Assembly: GCF_001724715.1 (NCBI RefSeq)
Contig: NZ_MEFG01000020.1
Location: 1-64,000 of the forward strand
DNA length: 64,000 nt
Direction of reading: 5' to 3'
From: Sphingomonas sp. SCN 67-18
GTDB taxonomy: Bacteria > Pseudomonadota > Alphaproteobacteria > Sphingomonadales > Sphingomonadaceae
Part shown: one piece after another, positions 16,582 through 28,544 of the stretch
Layout of the letters: every line of letters begins with the position of its first letter
Position numbering within the stretch: the stretch's first letter is position 1
Position numbers and translations under genes: made by a program
Notes under the pieces: generated by a model
What the model was told of the DNA's origin: nothing
What the model saw: only the letters and a program-made list of their open reading frames with translations
The model's database searches: none

Positions 16582-16737
16582 ATATTGGCGACAGGTAGGA
16601 CGCGCTAGGAACGGCTTTGCGGACGTGAGGTGCCGGGCGGGATTTCCCCCCTGTTACTCGCCGGGAACCACCAGCGCCCGCCAGCGTGACGAACGCTAGT
16701 TTGGCCCCCGTTCCATGCCCCCGGAGCGGGGGCCTTT
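16582..16737 (+). ncRNA. ssrS: Probable 6S RNA (SsrS), boundaries approximate
   Basis: The gap between lolA and the exonuclease III gene has no gene. It holds a sequence able to form a long hairpin: CGGGCG near 16635 pairs with CGCCCG near 16676, and TTCCC pairs with GGGAA inside, leaving a C/T-rich central bubble. It ends in a Rho-independent terminator. From memory, 6S RNA is annotated between lolA and xth in several alphaproteobacteria. The ends and the family call were not tested with a covariance model. Confidence 0.45.
16717..16737 (+). terminator. Rho-independent terminator
   Basis: GCCCCCG-GAG-CGGGGGC followed by CTTT. An alternative outer pairing GGCCCCCG (16703-16710) with CGGGGGCC is possible. 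It would end the lolA or 6S transcript before exonuclease III. Confidence 0.7.
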
Positions 16738-16831
16738 ACGTTCCCGGCTGAGCCTCCCGGCCCCGCGTCGTCTCCGCCCCGGCCGCGCCTGCCCCCTTGG
16801 TTCCGCACCCAACCCCGGCTAATGCCGCTCC

Positions 16832-17626
16832 ATGCCCCAGTCCCTCAAGATCGCATCCTGGAACATCAATTCGGTCCGCGCGCGGATCGACATCGTCGAA
16901 CGCTTCCTGCGCGAGCAATCGCCGGACATATTGTGCCTGCAGGAAACCAAGGTGGTGAACGACATCTTCCCCGCGCAGATGTTCCGCCAGCTCGGCTACA
17001 CCCACCAGATCCTGCACGGCCAGCCCATGCACCACGGCGTCGCGATCATCAGCCGCGTGCCGGTGCACGAGGACGACCGGCTGGACTGGCAGGCCAATGG
17101 CGAGGCGCGCCATGTCGGCGTGCGGCTGGACAACGGGCTGAGGCTGGAAAATGTCTATGTGCCCGCCGGCGGGGATATTCCGGACCGCGCGCTCAACCCG
17201 AAATTCGGCCAGAAACTCGATTTCCTGGAACGGATGATCCAGTGGTCGGGCGCGCTGGCGGCGCCGACGCTGCTGGTTGGCGATTTCAACATCGCGCCGC
17301 TGGAAAGCGACGTGTGGAGCCACAAGCAGCTGATCAACGTGGTCAGCCATACGCCCGTCGAGGTGGAGACGCTGGCCCGGCTGCAGGCGGCACACGGCTG
17401 GGTCGATCTCGGCCGCCGCTTCGTGCCCGCGCCGGAACGGCTCTATACCTGGTGGAGCTACCGCGCCCGCGACTGGGCCGAATCGGATCGCGGCCGCCGG
17501 CTCGACCATATGTGGGCCAGCCCGGCGATCGCGGACAAGGCGGTGGCGCACCATGTCTGCGAACCCTGCCGCGGCTGGCTGAAACCGTCCGACCATGTGC
17601 CGCTGATCACCGAATTTGCCTTTTGA
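16832..17626 (+). CDS. xthA: Exodeoxyribonuclease III
   Basis: 264 residues. Family motifs in order: KIASWNINSVRARI (Asn metal ligand), LCLQETKV (Glu metal ligand), LLVGDFNIAP (Asp/Asn), and RGRRLDHMW plus the C-terminal KPSDHVPLI (Asp-His pair). It is an AP endonuclease and 3'-5' exonuclease of base-excision repair. The length is normal for the XthA family. It is downstream of the candidate 6S gene and 123 bases before clpB. Confidence 0.95.
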   Translation: MPQSLKIASWNINSVRARIDIVERFLREQSPDILCLQETKVVNDIFPAQMFRQLGYTHQILHGQPMHHGVAIISRVPVHEDDRLDWQANGEARHVGVRLDNGLRLENVYVPAGGDIPDRALNPKFGQKLDFLERMIQWSGALAAPTLLVGDFNIAPLESDVWSHKQLINVVSHTPVEVETLARLQAAHGWVDLGRRFVPAPERLYTWWSYRARDWAESDRGRRLDHMWASPAIADKAVAHHVCEPCRGWLKPSDHVPLITEFAF

Positions 17627-17693
17627 GCGATCCCCGCGCCATCACTGGCCGGCGGCGCGATCGCATCGGCCGTGGAATCTGACGCTGCCGGCC

Positions 17694-17721
17694 CTTGTGT
17701 TGCCAAATAGCCACACCATAT
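17694..17721 (+). promoter_or_regulatory. Possible RpoH-type heat-shock promoter of clpB
   Basis: CTTGTG at 17694-17699 and CCATAT at 17716-17721 are 16 bases apart and 29 bases before the clpB ATG. This resembles the alphaproteobacterial sigma-32 consensus (CTTG and CYTATNT). ClpB is a standard sigma-32 target. The match is partial. Confidence 0.4.
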
Positions 17722-17749
17722 CGGCGGCAACGAACTTCAGGGACGTGGC

Positions 17750-20329
<2,580 letters not shown>

Positions 20330-20379
20330 TTCCGCGCCGGGGGCGGGACCGCGTTCCGCCCCGCCGACAACCGGAACCG

Positions 20380-21894
20380 CTAATAGGGCCGGGCGACATC
20401 GAAGGCGACGGTGAGGCGGTGGCCGCGCGCGAACGGGCGTGTGCCATGCCACATCCAGGATGGGAAAAGCACCAGCCGACCCGGGCGAGGCTCGATGATC
20501 CGCGTCGCCGGCAGGTCGAGGCCGAGCGCCGCCTGCGGTTCGTTGAGGGTCAACCAGCCCGCATCCGCCGGTTCGTCCGCCGCGCGATCCGGCAAGGCCA
20601 GATAGAGCGCCGAACTGATCCAGCCTTGCGGGTGGACATGATTGGCATGATGGCCGCTGCCGGAAAGACGGACGGACCAGCTGCCGGAAAAACGGATGCG
20701 GCGGTCCCGGCTCGCGGACAGCAGGGGATGGACGGGATCAGGCGCCGGTAAAGCCCGGACATGCGCCCCCACCGCCTGGACGACAGCGCTCCGCAGCGCC
20801 CGGATCGTCGGGTCGATGCGACTGAGCAGGGGGCCGTCCGTCTGGGTACCGCCACGCACGGACTGGTCCAGATAGGTGCCGGCAGTGCGATGCAGCCGGT
20901 CGAGCGTCGCCGCGACCTCAGCGAGCGGGGGAAGCAAGGGCGCGATATCGACCACGCTCACCATGGCGGGATCGCCCACCAGCCACGACAGACGGGGATC
21001 GCCCGTCATCCGCCAGGCAAGCGCGGCATAGGGCCAGGCGGCCGTGGCGCGGTGACCGCCCGCACCGATCTCCCGGTCAATCAGCACCTCTGCTGCGGCG
21101 GGCCGGCCGGTCCGCAAAAGATGGCGCACCTCCCATATCGCCAGCTGGTGGCGACTGTCGGGCGGCAAGGCATCCAGCAGCGCGTCGGCGCGCATGCCCT
21201 CCCCCGTCTCGATGGCGGCGATCGCCCGATAGTCGGCGAGGTCTGCCGCCATTATTCCCGCCTTGCCGGCGCGGTCGATGCTGACGACCAACGCCGGATA
21301 ATCCTCACGCCGGACATGCAGGTCGAACAGCGCCCGCCACAAGGCCGGCTTCCCGGCCTGTTGCCCGATGGCCCGCTCCAAAGAGGCGGCCACATCCTTC
21401 TTCCCCATCAGCGCCCGCAACTGGGCGAGCTGGCTATGCCCCTGTTGCCAAAGGGGGACCTGTTCGAGGATTCGGTCCAGTTCCGCCTCGGCTTCATCGC
21501 CCTTCCCGGCCGCCCAGCGGGCCCCGGCAAGGCCGATCAGCACATCTCCGTTGGGAGGGCCGAGCCGGCTTGCCGCCTCGAACAGGGAAACCGCATCCAG
21601 CCCCGCCTCGAACGCCACCCGCGCCCGGCCATGGGCGATACCCGCATTCTCCGGCGCCAGCCGGGCGGCCTGCGCAAAGGCGTCAAGCGCCGCGCCATGC
21701 TCGTCAAGCGCGCGCCACAGCAGCGCCGCCCACTGCCAGAGGATGGGCGCCACCGTCTGCCGTGCTGCCGCCATGAGATGGGGCAGGGCCGCATCCTCCT
21801 CGCCCTCCTTCAGGGCGAGTTCGGCAAGATCGCACAGTCCGTCGATATCGCTTCCCAGCCGTCTGACATCCTCCAGCCGGGCCGCGAACGTCAT
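20380..21894 (-). CDS. TPR protein with C-terminal 2OG-Fe(II) oxygenase domain
   Basis: 504 residues. About the first 300 are TPR-like helix pairs (for example AGIAHGRARVAFEAGLDAVSLF). The C-terminal 100 residues match the putative 2OG-Fe(II) oxygenase family: H419/H421 in NHVHPQGW, then LYLALP, PGRLVLFPSWMWHG with H483, and R493 in the 2-oxoglutarate-binding HRLTVAFDV. The substrate is unknown; TPRs suggest a protein or peptide. Its ATG overlaps the stop of the Asp-hydroxylase gene (ATGA), and it is the last gene of the three-gene operon. It is cytoplasmic, with no signal peptide. Confidence 0.8.
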   Translation of the reverse strand: MTFAARLEDVRRLGSDIDGLCDLAELALKEGEEDAALPHLMAAARQTVAPILWQWAALLWRALDEHGAALDAFAQAARLAPENAGIAHGRARVAFEAGLDAVSLFEAASRLGPPNGDVLIGLAGARWAAGKGDEAEAELDRILEQVPLWQQGHSQLAQLRALMGKKDVAASLERAIGQQAGKPALWRALFDLHVRREDYPALVVSIDRAGKAGIMAADLADYRAIAAIETGEGMRADALLDALPPDSRHQLAIWEVRHLLRTGRPAAAEVLIDREIGAGGHRATAAWPYAALAWRMTGDPRLSWLVGDPAMVSVVDIAPLLPPLAEVAATLDRLHRTAGTYLDQSVRGGTQTDGPLLSRIDPTIRALRSAVVQAVGAHVRALPAPDPVHPLLSASRDRRIRFSGSWSVRLSGSGHHANHVHPQGWISSALYLALPDRAADEPADAGWLTLNEPQAALGLDLPATRIIEPRPGRLVLFPSWMWHGTRPFARGHRLTVAFDVARPY

Positions 21895-23051
21895 GGCGCG
21901 GCCGGCGCGTTCGCCGCATCGCTGCCGATCAATGCGGCCACCGCTTCACGCTCGATCTCGCTCAGGTCCGGGTGCCAGAGATCGAAGATCAGGACGACGC
22001 GAAGCCGATCGCTGGGGTTCATCGCCTCATGTTCGATGGTGTCGTCGAATACGAATGCCTCACCCCGCCGCCAATGCCGCGTTTCCGCGCCGACGCGAAA
22101 CCAGCAGCCCTCGGGAACGATCAGCGGCAGGTGGCAGACCAGGCGGGCATTGTTGACGCCGACATGCGGGGGAATGGCGGTTCCCGGCGCGAGCAGCGAG
22201 AACATCGCATTGGGAGAAGCGCCGTTGATCCCCGGCTGCGGCACCAGATCGAGCAGGGCCAGCGTTCGCGGGCAATGCCGGACATTGGCCTCGACCGGGC
22301 GGCCATTGCGCAGCAGGTGGATGGCCGTCCAGTCCGGGTTGCGGTTCAGCGCCTGCCACTGCCGCAACGGCTGGTGCGCGGCATATTGGATATAAGGGAC
22401 CAGTTCCGCACGCTCGGCGGCCATCACCGCATCCAGTTCCGCCGCGATCGTCCCGGTTTCCGCCTCGATCGCCGCCAGCCAGGGGAACGGGCTGCGCGGG
22501 TGGAATTCGCGCTCCCGCAGGCCGGGAAAGCTGAAATGGGTGGGCTCGCTATGATAGGGCCGCGTGCGGCGCAGGGCGTTGCTGCGAAACCGGGCGATGC
22601 GCGCGCGCTCGTCCGCGCTGGCGCGCTGCTCCGCATCCGCCATGCCAGCCGCCCACCGGGCCTCCCGTGCGTCCAGCCAGGCGGCGTGACGGCGCTCGCC
22701 CTCGGCCAGCACCTGAAGAATCTGGGGCGGCAGCGGATCTTCAGGCCGCTGGGCGATGGCATGGCCCCACGCCTCGCCCGCGCTCGGTTCGCCAAGCCGG
22801 TCGAGCAGGCTGGCACGCAGCAACAGCGCGGTGAAATCGAGCGGTGCGATCGCAAGGGCGCGGTGCACCGCCTCCAGCGCCGCACGGGGCTGGCCGGCGG
22901 CGCGGCAGATGCCGGCGAGCTTCATCAGGATGGCCGCGTCGTCCGGACCGGCGCGCGCCGCCTCGTCCAGCAGTTTCGCCGCCTGACCGAAATCATGAGA
23001 CGCCGCGGCCCGGTCCGCTTCCGCGAGCAATGCGGGCCGCGACGCCGTCAC
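21891..23051 (-). CDS. TPR protein with Asp/Asn beta-hydroxylase-like domain
   Basis: 386 residues. Residues 1-110 are TPR-like (AAKLLDEAARAGPDDAAILMKLAGICRAAGQPRAAL). The C-terminal domain is the aspartyl/asparaginyl beta-hydroxylase cupin: H296 in IPPHVG, R303 and H307 in NNARLVCHLPL, then GEAFVFDDTIEHEA with H341, and DRLRVVLIFDLWHP. This fold uses Fe(II) and 2-oxoglutarate. Peptide hydroxylation is the family's known chemistry; the target here is unknown. It overlaps both neighbours by 4 bases. Confidence 0.85.
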   Translation of the reverse strand: MTASRPALLAEADRAAASHDFGQAAKLLDEAARAGPDDAAILMKLAGICRAAGQPRAALEAVHRALAIAPLDFTALLLRASLLDRLGEPSAGEAWGHAIAQRPEDPLPPQILQVLAEGERRHAAWLDAREARWAAGMADAEQRASADERARIARFRSNALRRTRPYHSEPTHFSFPGLREREFHPRSPFPWLAAIEAETGTIAAELDAVMAAERAELVPYIQYAAHQPLRQWQALNRNPDWTAIHLLRNGRPVEANVRHCPRTLALLDLVPQPGINGASPNAMFSLLAPGTAIPPHVGVNNARLVCHLPLIVPEGCWFRVGAETRHWRRGEAFVFDDTIEHEAMNPSDRLRVVLIFDLWHPDLSEIEREAVAALIGSDAANAPAAP

Positions 23052-25069
23052 AGGCTGTAGCCGAATTTCTCAACCCATGGCTGCAGGGTTGGCAGGATCG
23101 GTTCGAGATGACGGCGATAGCGTTCCCACCGGCCCGCCGCGCGCTTGTAGATCGGCTCGACGACCTGAGCATAGCTGGCCGTGGTGATCAGCCCCCGCGC
23201 CTTTGCGGTGGCGCGATGATCGAGCGCCGCATCGTGCCAGTCCAGCCCCAGGAAATCGAACAGCGGCCGCACCTCCGCCTCCACATCCTCGATCAGCCGC
23301 TCATAGACGATGGTGTGGACGTTGAGCGGGAAAAGCGCGCGCGCCCGCTCCCAATGCTGGAAGGTCAGGTCGTAAAAGGCCGCCGCGTCCTCCAGCCGGA
23401 GAAAATTCGACATCGCATCGTTAAGCCGAAAATTGCTCATGAAGCAGCTGAGCAGCACGTCGCACGGATGGCGGAGCGCGAGGATGAACCGCGCATTCGG
23501 AAAGAGCCGCTGGATCAGCACCGCCTTGCTCAGGAACAGCGGCGATTTGTCGACCAGCATCTTCGTCTCGTCGAAGGGCGCGGGGGCAACCCTGGCGATC
23601 TCCTCGAAATAATGGGCGCGCGCGTCCGCCACGCCGGCGGCATCAAGCGCCGGCAAGGCAGCCGTACCGCCGATCCGCTTGTCGACATGGTTGAGCGGCG
23701 GCTGCTCCTCCAGCACGAGCGTGCCGGGATGGCCCATCAGGATGGTGTCGAGCAGGGTGGTGCCGGATCGGGGAAAGCCGATCAGGAATACCGGATCGGC
23801 GCGATCTTCCGCGGCTGGAACGGCAGGCCAGCTGGCCGCCCAGTCCCGCGTCATCAGCGACAGGTCGGCGCTGAGCCGGTCGCGAAGCGTGGCGGCCCGT
23901 TCCAGCGGCCGGGTCGGCGACGCGGCATGGAGCTGATTGGTAGCAGTGAACGCCGCGAACGCCTCGTCGGGGTGCCCCAGCCGGTCGAGCACCAGCCCGC
24001 GCAGATGCAGGGTCCGTTCCGGTTCCACCGCCTCCGGCACCCGCGCGAGGCAGGCCAGCGCTTCCTCATAGCGCTTGGCGCGCCGGTGTTCGAACGCGCG
24101 AATGAAGGCCAGCGGGCCCTCGTCAATGCCATTGGCCTCGGCCAGGGCGATCAGCGGCGCAAATTCATCTTCGCGATTGGCATGTTCATATTGGACGGCG
24201 AGGCCGAGATAGGCATCGGTCATCGCCGGATCGCCCGCGATCGCCCGGCGGAAAGCCTGCTCGGCGTCAGCGACGCGATTGACCAGCCCGCATTCGATGC
24301 CGAATTTGAGCTGGAGATTGGCGTTGTCCGGGTCCCGCAGGATCGCCTGCTCAAGCGCCGGCATCGCCTCGTCGTGTCGCCCCTCCTTCTTGTACTGGAC
24401 GTACAGTTCATGGAGCGCGCGGGCGTCCTCGGGGAACGTCTCCGCCGTCTCGCGCAGCACCGCCTCCGCCTCATCCGCCCTGCCGACGGATCGCATCGCC
24501 ACCGCCAGGTTGAGGCGTGTCGGCGGTGCGAGAGGATTCAGCGCCGCCGCCTTTTCCAACGCCTCGACACTGCCCTGCAAATCACCCGTGGCGGACCGGG
24601 CATTGCCCAGATTGTTCAAGCTCTCGAAATCGTCCGGCGCGCGGCTGACGACATGCTCATAAGCCTGGACGGCATCGTCGAACCGTTCCAGCGACTGGGC
24701 GAGGAAACCGCGATAGCGCGCGATGCGAAGCGAAGGATCCGCAAGGGCGCGGTCCAGCCCGGCGACATCGAGCGCAGCGGCAAGATCGCCCTTGTCGATC
24801 AGCACCGCGATCAGATTGCAGGCGATGGTCGCGTCGTCCGGCCGCCGCTCATGGGCCGCCGCGAGATGCCGGGCCGCACCGTCAAAGTCATTCTGGCGGG
24901 CCAGCACCATGCCCAGAAATGCATTGAGCGCCACCGCATCGCCGCCGGCGGCCAGAGCCGCCTGAGCCACTGTCCGCGCGCGGGCGATATCACCGACCTG
25001 TACGGCGGCGACGGCCTGCTTCAACGCATCGGCGGTTCGGGTATCGAGCATGGACGCTGCCGCCATCAC
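23048..25069 (-). CDS. TPR-sulfotransferase fusion protein
   Basis: 673 residues. Residues 1-380 carry about nine TPRs (clear examples: SLNNLGNARSATGDLQGSVEALEKAAALNP and NANLQLKFGIECGLV). The C-terminal domain is a PAPS-dependent sulfotransferase: 5'-phosphosulfate loop FLIGFPRSGTTLLDTIL near 428-444, and the 3'-phosphate-binding ILALRHPCDVLLSCFMSNF near 526. This type is related to tyrosylprotein sulfotransferases, so a protein or peptide acceptor is plausible. The gene is 63 bases downstream of a strong terminator that separates it from the TonB receptor. It is the first gene of the triad. Confidence 0.88.
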   Translation of the reverse strand: MMAAASMLDTRTADALKQAVAAVQVGDIARARTVAQAALAAGGDAVALNAFLGMVLARQNDFDGAARHLAAAHERRPDDATIACNLIAVLIDKGDLAAALDVAGLDRALADPSLRIARYRGFLAQSLERFDDAVQAYEHVVSRAPDDFESLNNLGNARSATGDLQGSVEALEKAAALNPLAPPTRLNLAVAMRSVGRADEAEAVLRETAETFPEDARALHELYVQYKKEGRHDEAMPALEQAILRDPDNANLQLKFGIECGLVNRVADAEQAFRRAIAGDPAMTDAYLGLAVQYEHANREDEFAPLIALAEANGIDEGPLAFIRAFEHRRAKRYEEALACLARVPEAVEPERTLHLRGLVLDRLGHPDEAFAAFTATNQLHAASPTRPLERAATLRDRLSADLSLMTRDWAASWPAVPAAEDRADPVFLIGFPRSGTTLLDTILMGHPGTLVLEEQPPLNHVDKRIGGTAALPALDAAGVADARAHYFEEIARVAPAPFDETKMLVDKSPLFLSKAVLIQRLFPNARFILALRHPCDVLLSCFMSNFRLNDAMSNFLRLEDAAAFYDLTFQHWERARALFPLNVHTIVYERLIEDVEAEVRPLFDFLGLDWHDAALDHRATAKARGLITTASYAQVVEPIYKRAAGRWERYRRHLEPILPTLQPWVEKFGYSL

Positions 25070-25131
25070 CAGAGTTCAACCTCGCCTTTTGAGCCGATCG
25101 GTTCCGCCGATGCAATCCGCCAGACAAAAAA

Positions 25132-25161
25132 GGGGCGGCTGGTCGTGAAACCAGCCGCCCC
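25132..25161 (-). terminator. Strong Rho-independent terminator after the TonB receptor gene
   Basis: A 12-base perfect stem (GGGGCGGCTGGT and ACCAGCCGCCCC) with a six-base loop, followed on the minus strand by TTTTTTGTC. It ends the receptor transcript 22 bases past its stop. The TPR triad downstream therefore depends on read-through or on its own promoter in 25070-25131. Confidence 0.85.
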
Positions 25162-25182
25162 GCGAAAGATCCGCTGAAGATC

Positions 25183-28100
25183 TTAGAAGTCCAGCGTGAC
25201 AGACGCGTAGATGTACCGACCCAGCGCGTCATAGGTCGCCGGATAGGTGTTGCCGTTGCACGGACCGGTCGGGCACAGGTTAGAGCCGTCACGGATCGCG
25301 CTGCCGGAAGTAACCAGCGGCGGCTGCTTGTCGAGGATGTTATTCGCGCCCAGGCGGAAGGTGTAGTGATCACCGATCGACACCGTGGTCGCCAGGTCGA
25401 AATAGCTCTGCGCCTTGATGTGCAGGCCCGGGTTGAAGTTGAAATCACCGTGCAGCGACTGGCTGTCGTCCAGCGTTTCCGCCGAAACCTTGCCGATATA
25501 GCGCCACTGCAGCGAGAGCCCGATACCGTTCGACATCTGGAACGACGTGCGCATCTTGTGCCGCCACTTCGGCAGCATCGCGCCGCCCGCCGTGGTGCCG
25601 CCCGCGCTGCAGACCGGGCCATAATAACCGGCGCAGTCATACACTTCGGTGATGCCGTTGTTGACCTGATACTTGTCCAGATAAGTACCGATGAAGCTGA
25701 GCGACAGCGTGCCGGCATCGCCGATCGGCCGGCTGTACGCGCTGTTCACTTCGATACCCTTGGTGCGGACCTGGCCCTGGTTGGTCGGGATATTGTCGAC
25801 ATAACCGCCCGGGGTCAGCCAGAGCGAGCCGGCGGCATCGCGATGGATGAGGCCGCACGACACCGGCGTGACGGTCGCCGTGGCATTGAGCACGCAGTCC
25901 TTCAGGATCGCATCCTGGGCCGGCGGCTGAATGGCGTCCTTCAGCTTGATATCGAAATAATCGACCGTCAGCGAGAAGCGCGGCAGGAAGCTCGGCTGAA
26001 GCACGATGCCCACCGTCTTCGTCGTCGCCTTTTCCGGCGTCAGGTCCGGGTTGCCGCCGATCAGGCCGTTATACTGACCAGCCGGGTTGGCCGTCGTGCC
26101 CTGGCCGACCGTGAAGCCCTGGGCAAGGCAGCCATAGTTGGTCGCGGTGATCGGCGCGCCGGCGCACGGATCGCTGGCCCCGTTGAGGCCGACCGTCGGC
26201 GTTGCGAACAGCTCCTGGATGTTCGGGGCGCGAACCGCCCGGTTGTACGAACCGCGCAGGCGGATGTCGCGGATCGGCGCGAATTCCAGAGCCAGCTTAT
26301 AGGTATCGGTATCATATTTCCGATCCGCGCTGGTCTTGTAGGAAGACCGACGATAGCCGCCGCTGAAGGTCAGGTCATAGAAGAAGCTGTCCTGAACCAG
26401 CGGAACCCGGGTTTCACCGAAGAACTCGTAAACCCGGAAGTTGCCGGACAGCGGCAACGTCGCACCGCCCTGGCCGGTCAGGTCACCCGTCTGGAAGGCG
26501 TTGTCGGTCTTGAGTTCCAGCGATTCCTTGCGCCATTCGAAGCCGAAGTTGACGGCGACTCCGTCCTCCGCCCAGGGCGTCTTGAAACCATATTCGCCAA
26601 GCCTGCCGGTGAACGAAGCGTTGGCCACCTGTTCGGATGTGTGCCCCTTCTGGAAGCCCGTCGCCGAGAGATAGGCGATCTGCTCCGGAGTCACGGCGCC
26701 CGCGCCGCCAAAGACGTTGAACGGCACGCAGCTCGGATCGCTGCCGTCGATGACCGAGCGGCAGACGACCTGACCGAAGGTGGCGCTGCCGGGCCGGTCA
26801 TCGGTGAACGCGTTCAGCGCACGGGTCAGACGGGCGACCGAGAACTCGTTCGAATAGACCTGCGAATAGTTCGACCGGCCGTACTGATAATAGGCGTCAT
26901 AGGTCCAGGCATTGCCCAGATTGCCCTTGCTGCCGAACACCGAACGGAAGTTGGTGTGCTGCAGATCGGAAAGGCGCGGGCCGCCCTCCACGTTGCGACG
27001 CAGCAGCTGCATGAAGCCCTGCTGGTACACATTGCCCTGCGAATCGACGAAATCGATCGGCGGAGCAGCAGGATTCGGATTATATCCGGCGGCAACCGCG
27101 GTCGGGAACGTGCCGATATAGCCGTTGATCAGGTTCGGCGCCGCGCAGATGACATCATGCTGCGCACCCGACATCAGCGGGTTGTCGCAGTTGATCGTCA
27201 GCGTGTTGCCGAAGTCGCCGGACGGCGCGATCTGGGCGACCGTGCGGTCGTCCATGAACATGAACTCGAGATACGGCTTGATCGAATCGTTGATCTCGTA
27301 ATTCGCGAACAGACCGGCGGTATAGCGCTCGTCCGGGCGCTGATAATGGTTGGTCGGCGCGAAATTGTACCGCGTCGTGGTGTTCTCGAAACCGCCACCG
27401 GGCAGGAAGGTGTAAACCGTCGAAGACGCGGTGTTGAGCGTGGGATCGAAAACGATGGCCGTACCCGACGAGTTGGTGAGCGAACCGCCGCAATTCGGCG
27501 CGCCGCCGCCGGTGTTCTGCACCACGCAGGCGCTGTAGTCGCGCTTGGACTGGAGCACCGCATTGGCCTTGCGATAGCCGGCATAGGCGACGATGTGGCC
27601 GCGGCCATCGTCGAACGCCGCGCCGAACGCCGCAGTCACGTCAACCGTGCCGCCGTCCGTCACATTGCCGTCCGGATAGCCGAATCCGCGCGCATCGAGC
27701 AGCGCCGGCGTCAGCTTGTTGCGGTTGTTGTGCTGGAAGAAGCTGTACTGGCCATCCACGCGGAAGCCCGTGAAGTCCGTATCGAGCTTGAAGTTGACAA
27801 CGCCGGACACGGCGTCGGCGCCGTATGTCGACGAGGCGCCGCCGGTCAGCACTTCGACCGACTTCAGCAGGGCGGCCGGGATCATGTTGATGTCGGCGGC
27901 CGAACCGCCGGTGGGGCTGGGATCGCCCGGCAGCAGACGGCGGCCGTTGACCAGCGCCAGCGTGCGCGTGGTGCCGAGGCCGCGAAGGTCGACCGATGCC
28001 GTGCCGTCCGCGCCGTTGGCGAGGGTCGAGGCCTGGCTGGCATAGACCGACGGCAGCGAGTTGAGCATGTCCTCAACCTTGGTCGTGCCCTGCAGCTTGA

Positions 28101-28308
28101 TGTCCTGGCTCGAGATCACCGTGACGGGAGCCGCGGACTCCAGATTGGCCTGCGGAATGCGCGAGCCGGTGACGACGATTTCCTCGGGTTGAGCCTCTGT
28201 AGCACCCGCAGCGGCCGCGTCCTGGGCCATGGCCGGCGCCGCCACGAGCAGCGCACAGGTGAATACGGTGGATGCGAGCAACTGATCGCGTAAACTCTTG
28301 TTTATCAT
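25183..28308 (-). CDS. TonB-dependent outer-membrane receptor
   Basis: 1041 residues. A 28-residue signal peptide ends AAPAMA|Q. The TonB-box-like segment EEIVVTGSRIPQANLE leads into a plug (KVEDMLNSLPSVYASQ, LVNGRRLLPGD, VEVLTGGASSTYGADAVSGVVNF) and a long beta-barrel ending in Phe (YASVTLDF). Cys pairs occur in extracellular-loop regions (for example near SACVVQNTGGGAPNCGG). The substrate is unknown. The ATG at 28308 is preceded by AGGGGAC. It is adjacent to the TPR-enzyme triad but terminated before it. Confidence 0.95.
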   Translation of the reverse strand: MINKSLRDQLLASTVFTCALLVAAPAMAQDAAAAGATEAQPEEIVVTGSRIPQANLESAAPVTVISSQDIKLQGTTKVEDMLNSLPSVYASQASTLANGADGTASVDLRGLGTTRTLALVNGRRLLPGDPSPTGGSAADINMIPAALLKSVEVLTGGASSTYGADAVSGVVNFKLDTDFTGFRVDGQYSFFQHNNRNKLTPALLDARGFGYPDGNVTDGGTVDVTAAFGAAFDDGRGHIVAYAGYRKANAVLQSKRDYSACVVQNTGGGAPNCGGSLTNSSGTAIVFDPTLNTASSTVYTFLPGGGFENTTTRYNFAPTNHYQRPDERYTAGLFANYEINDSIKPYLEFMFMDDRTVAQIAPSGDFGNTLTINCDNPLMSGAQHDVICAAPNLINGYIGTFPTAVAAGYNPNPAAPPIDFVDSQGNVYQQGFMQLLRRNVEGGPRLSDLQHTNFRSVFGSKGNLGNAWTYDAYYQYGRSNYSQVYSNEFSVARLTRALNAFTDDRPGSATFGQVVCRSVIDGSDPSCVPFNVFGGAGAVTPEQIAYLSATGFQKGHTSEQVANASFTGRLGEYGFKTPWAEDGVAVNFGFEWRKESLELKTDNAFQTGDLTGQGGATLPLSGNFRVYEFFGETRVPLVQDSFFYDLTFSGGYRRSSYKTSADRKYDTDTYKLALEFAPIRDIRLRGSYNRAVRAPNIQELFATPTVGLNGASDPCAGAPITATNYGCLAQGFTVGQGTTANPAGQYNGLIGGNPDLTPEKATTKTVGIVLQPSFLPRFSLTVDYFDIKLKDAIQPPAQDAILKDCVLNATATVTPVSCGLIHRDAAGSLWLTPGGYVDNIPTNQGQVRTKGIEVNSAYSRPIGDAGTLSLSFIGTYLDKYQVNNGITEVYDCAGYYGPVCSAGGTTAGGAMLPKWRHKMRTSFQMSNGIGLSLQWRYIGKVSAETLDDSQSLHGDFNFNPGLHIKAQSYFDLATTVSIGDHYTFRLGANNILDKQPPLVTSGSAIRDGSNLCPTGPCNGNTYPATYDALGRYIYASVTLDF

Positions 28309-28544
28309 AAAAAGTCCCCTTCTGGGCAAGCGCCTCATCGCTGTTTTCAATGCGACATTTTCGCTCAATCGAACGTCCCATCGCGTTCGCTATGGCCGCG
28401 ATCTATGGTATCTGGCGCGCGATTGGCAATCATGCGTGACAGGTTGGATGCGATATACCAAGTCTCTGTCTCCCAATTGTCACACCCCCTTTGCCGTCGG
28501 AATTCCGGCGCGGATCGAACGGGCGAAAGAGATTAGGAGTTGAA

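Noticed and set aside
25366-28293. 975-codon open frame antisense to the TonB receptor
   Set aside because: The receptor has signal peptide, plug and barrel; the opposite frame has only Arg/Val/Asp-rich text.
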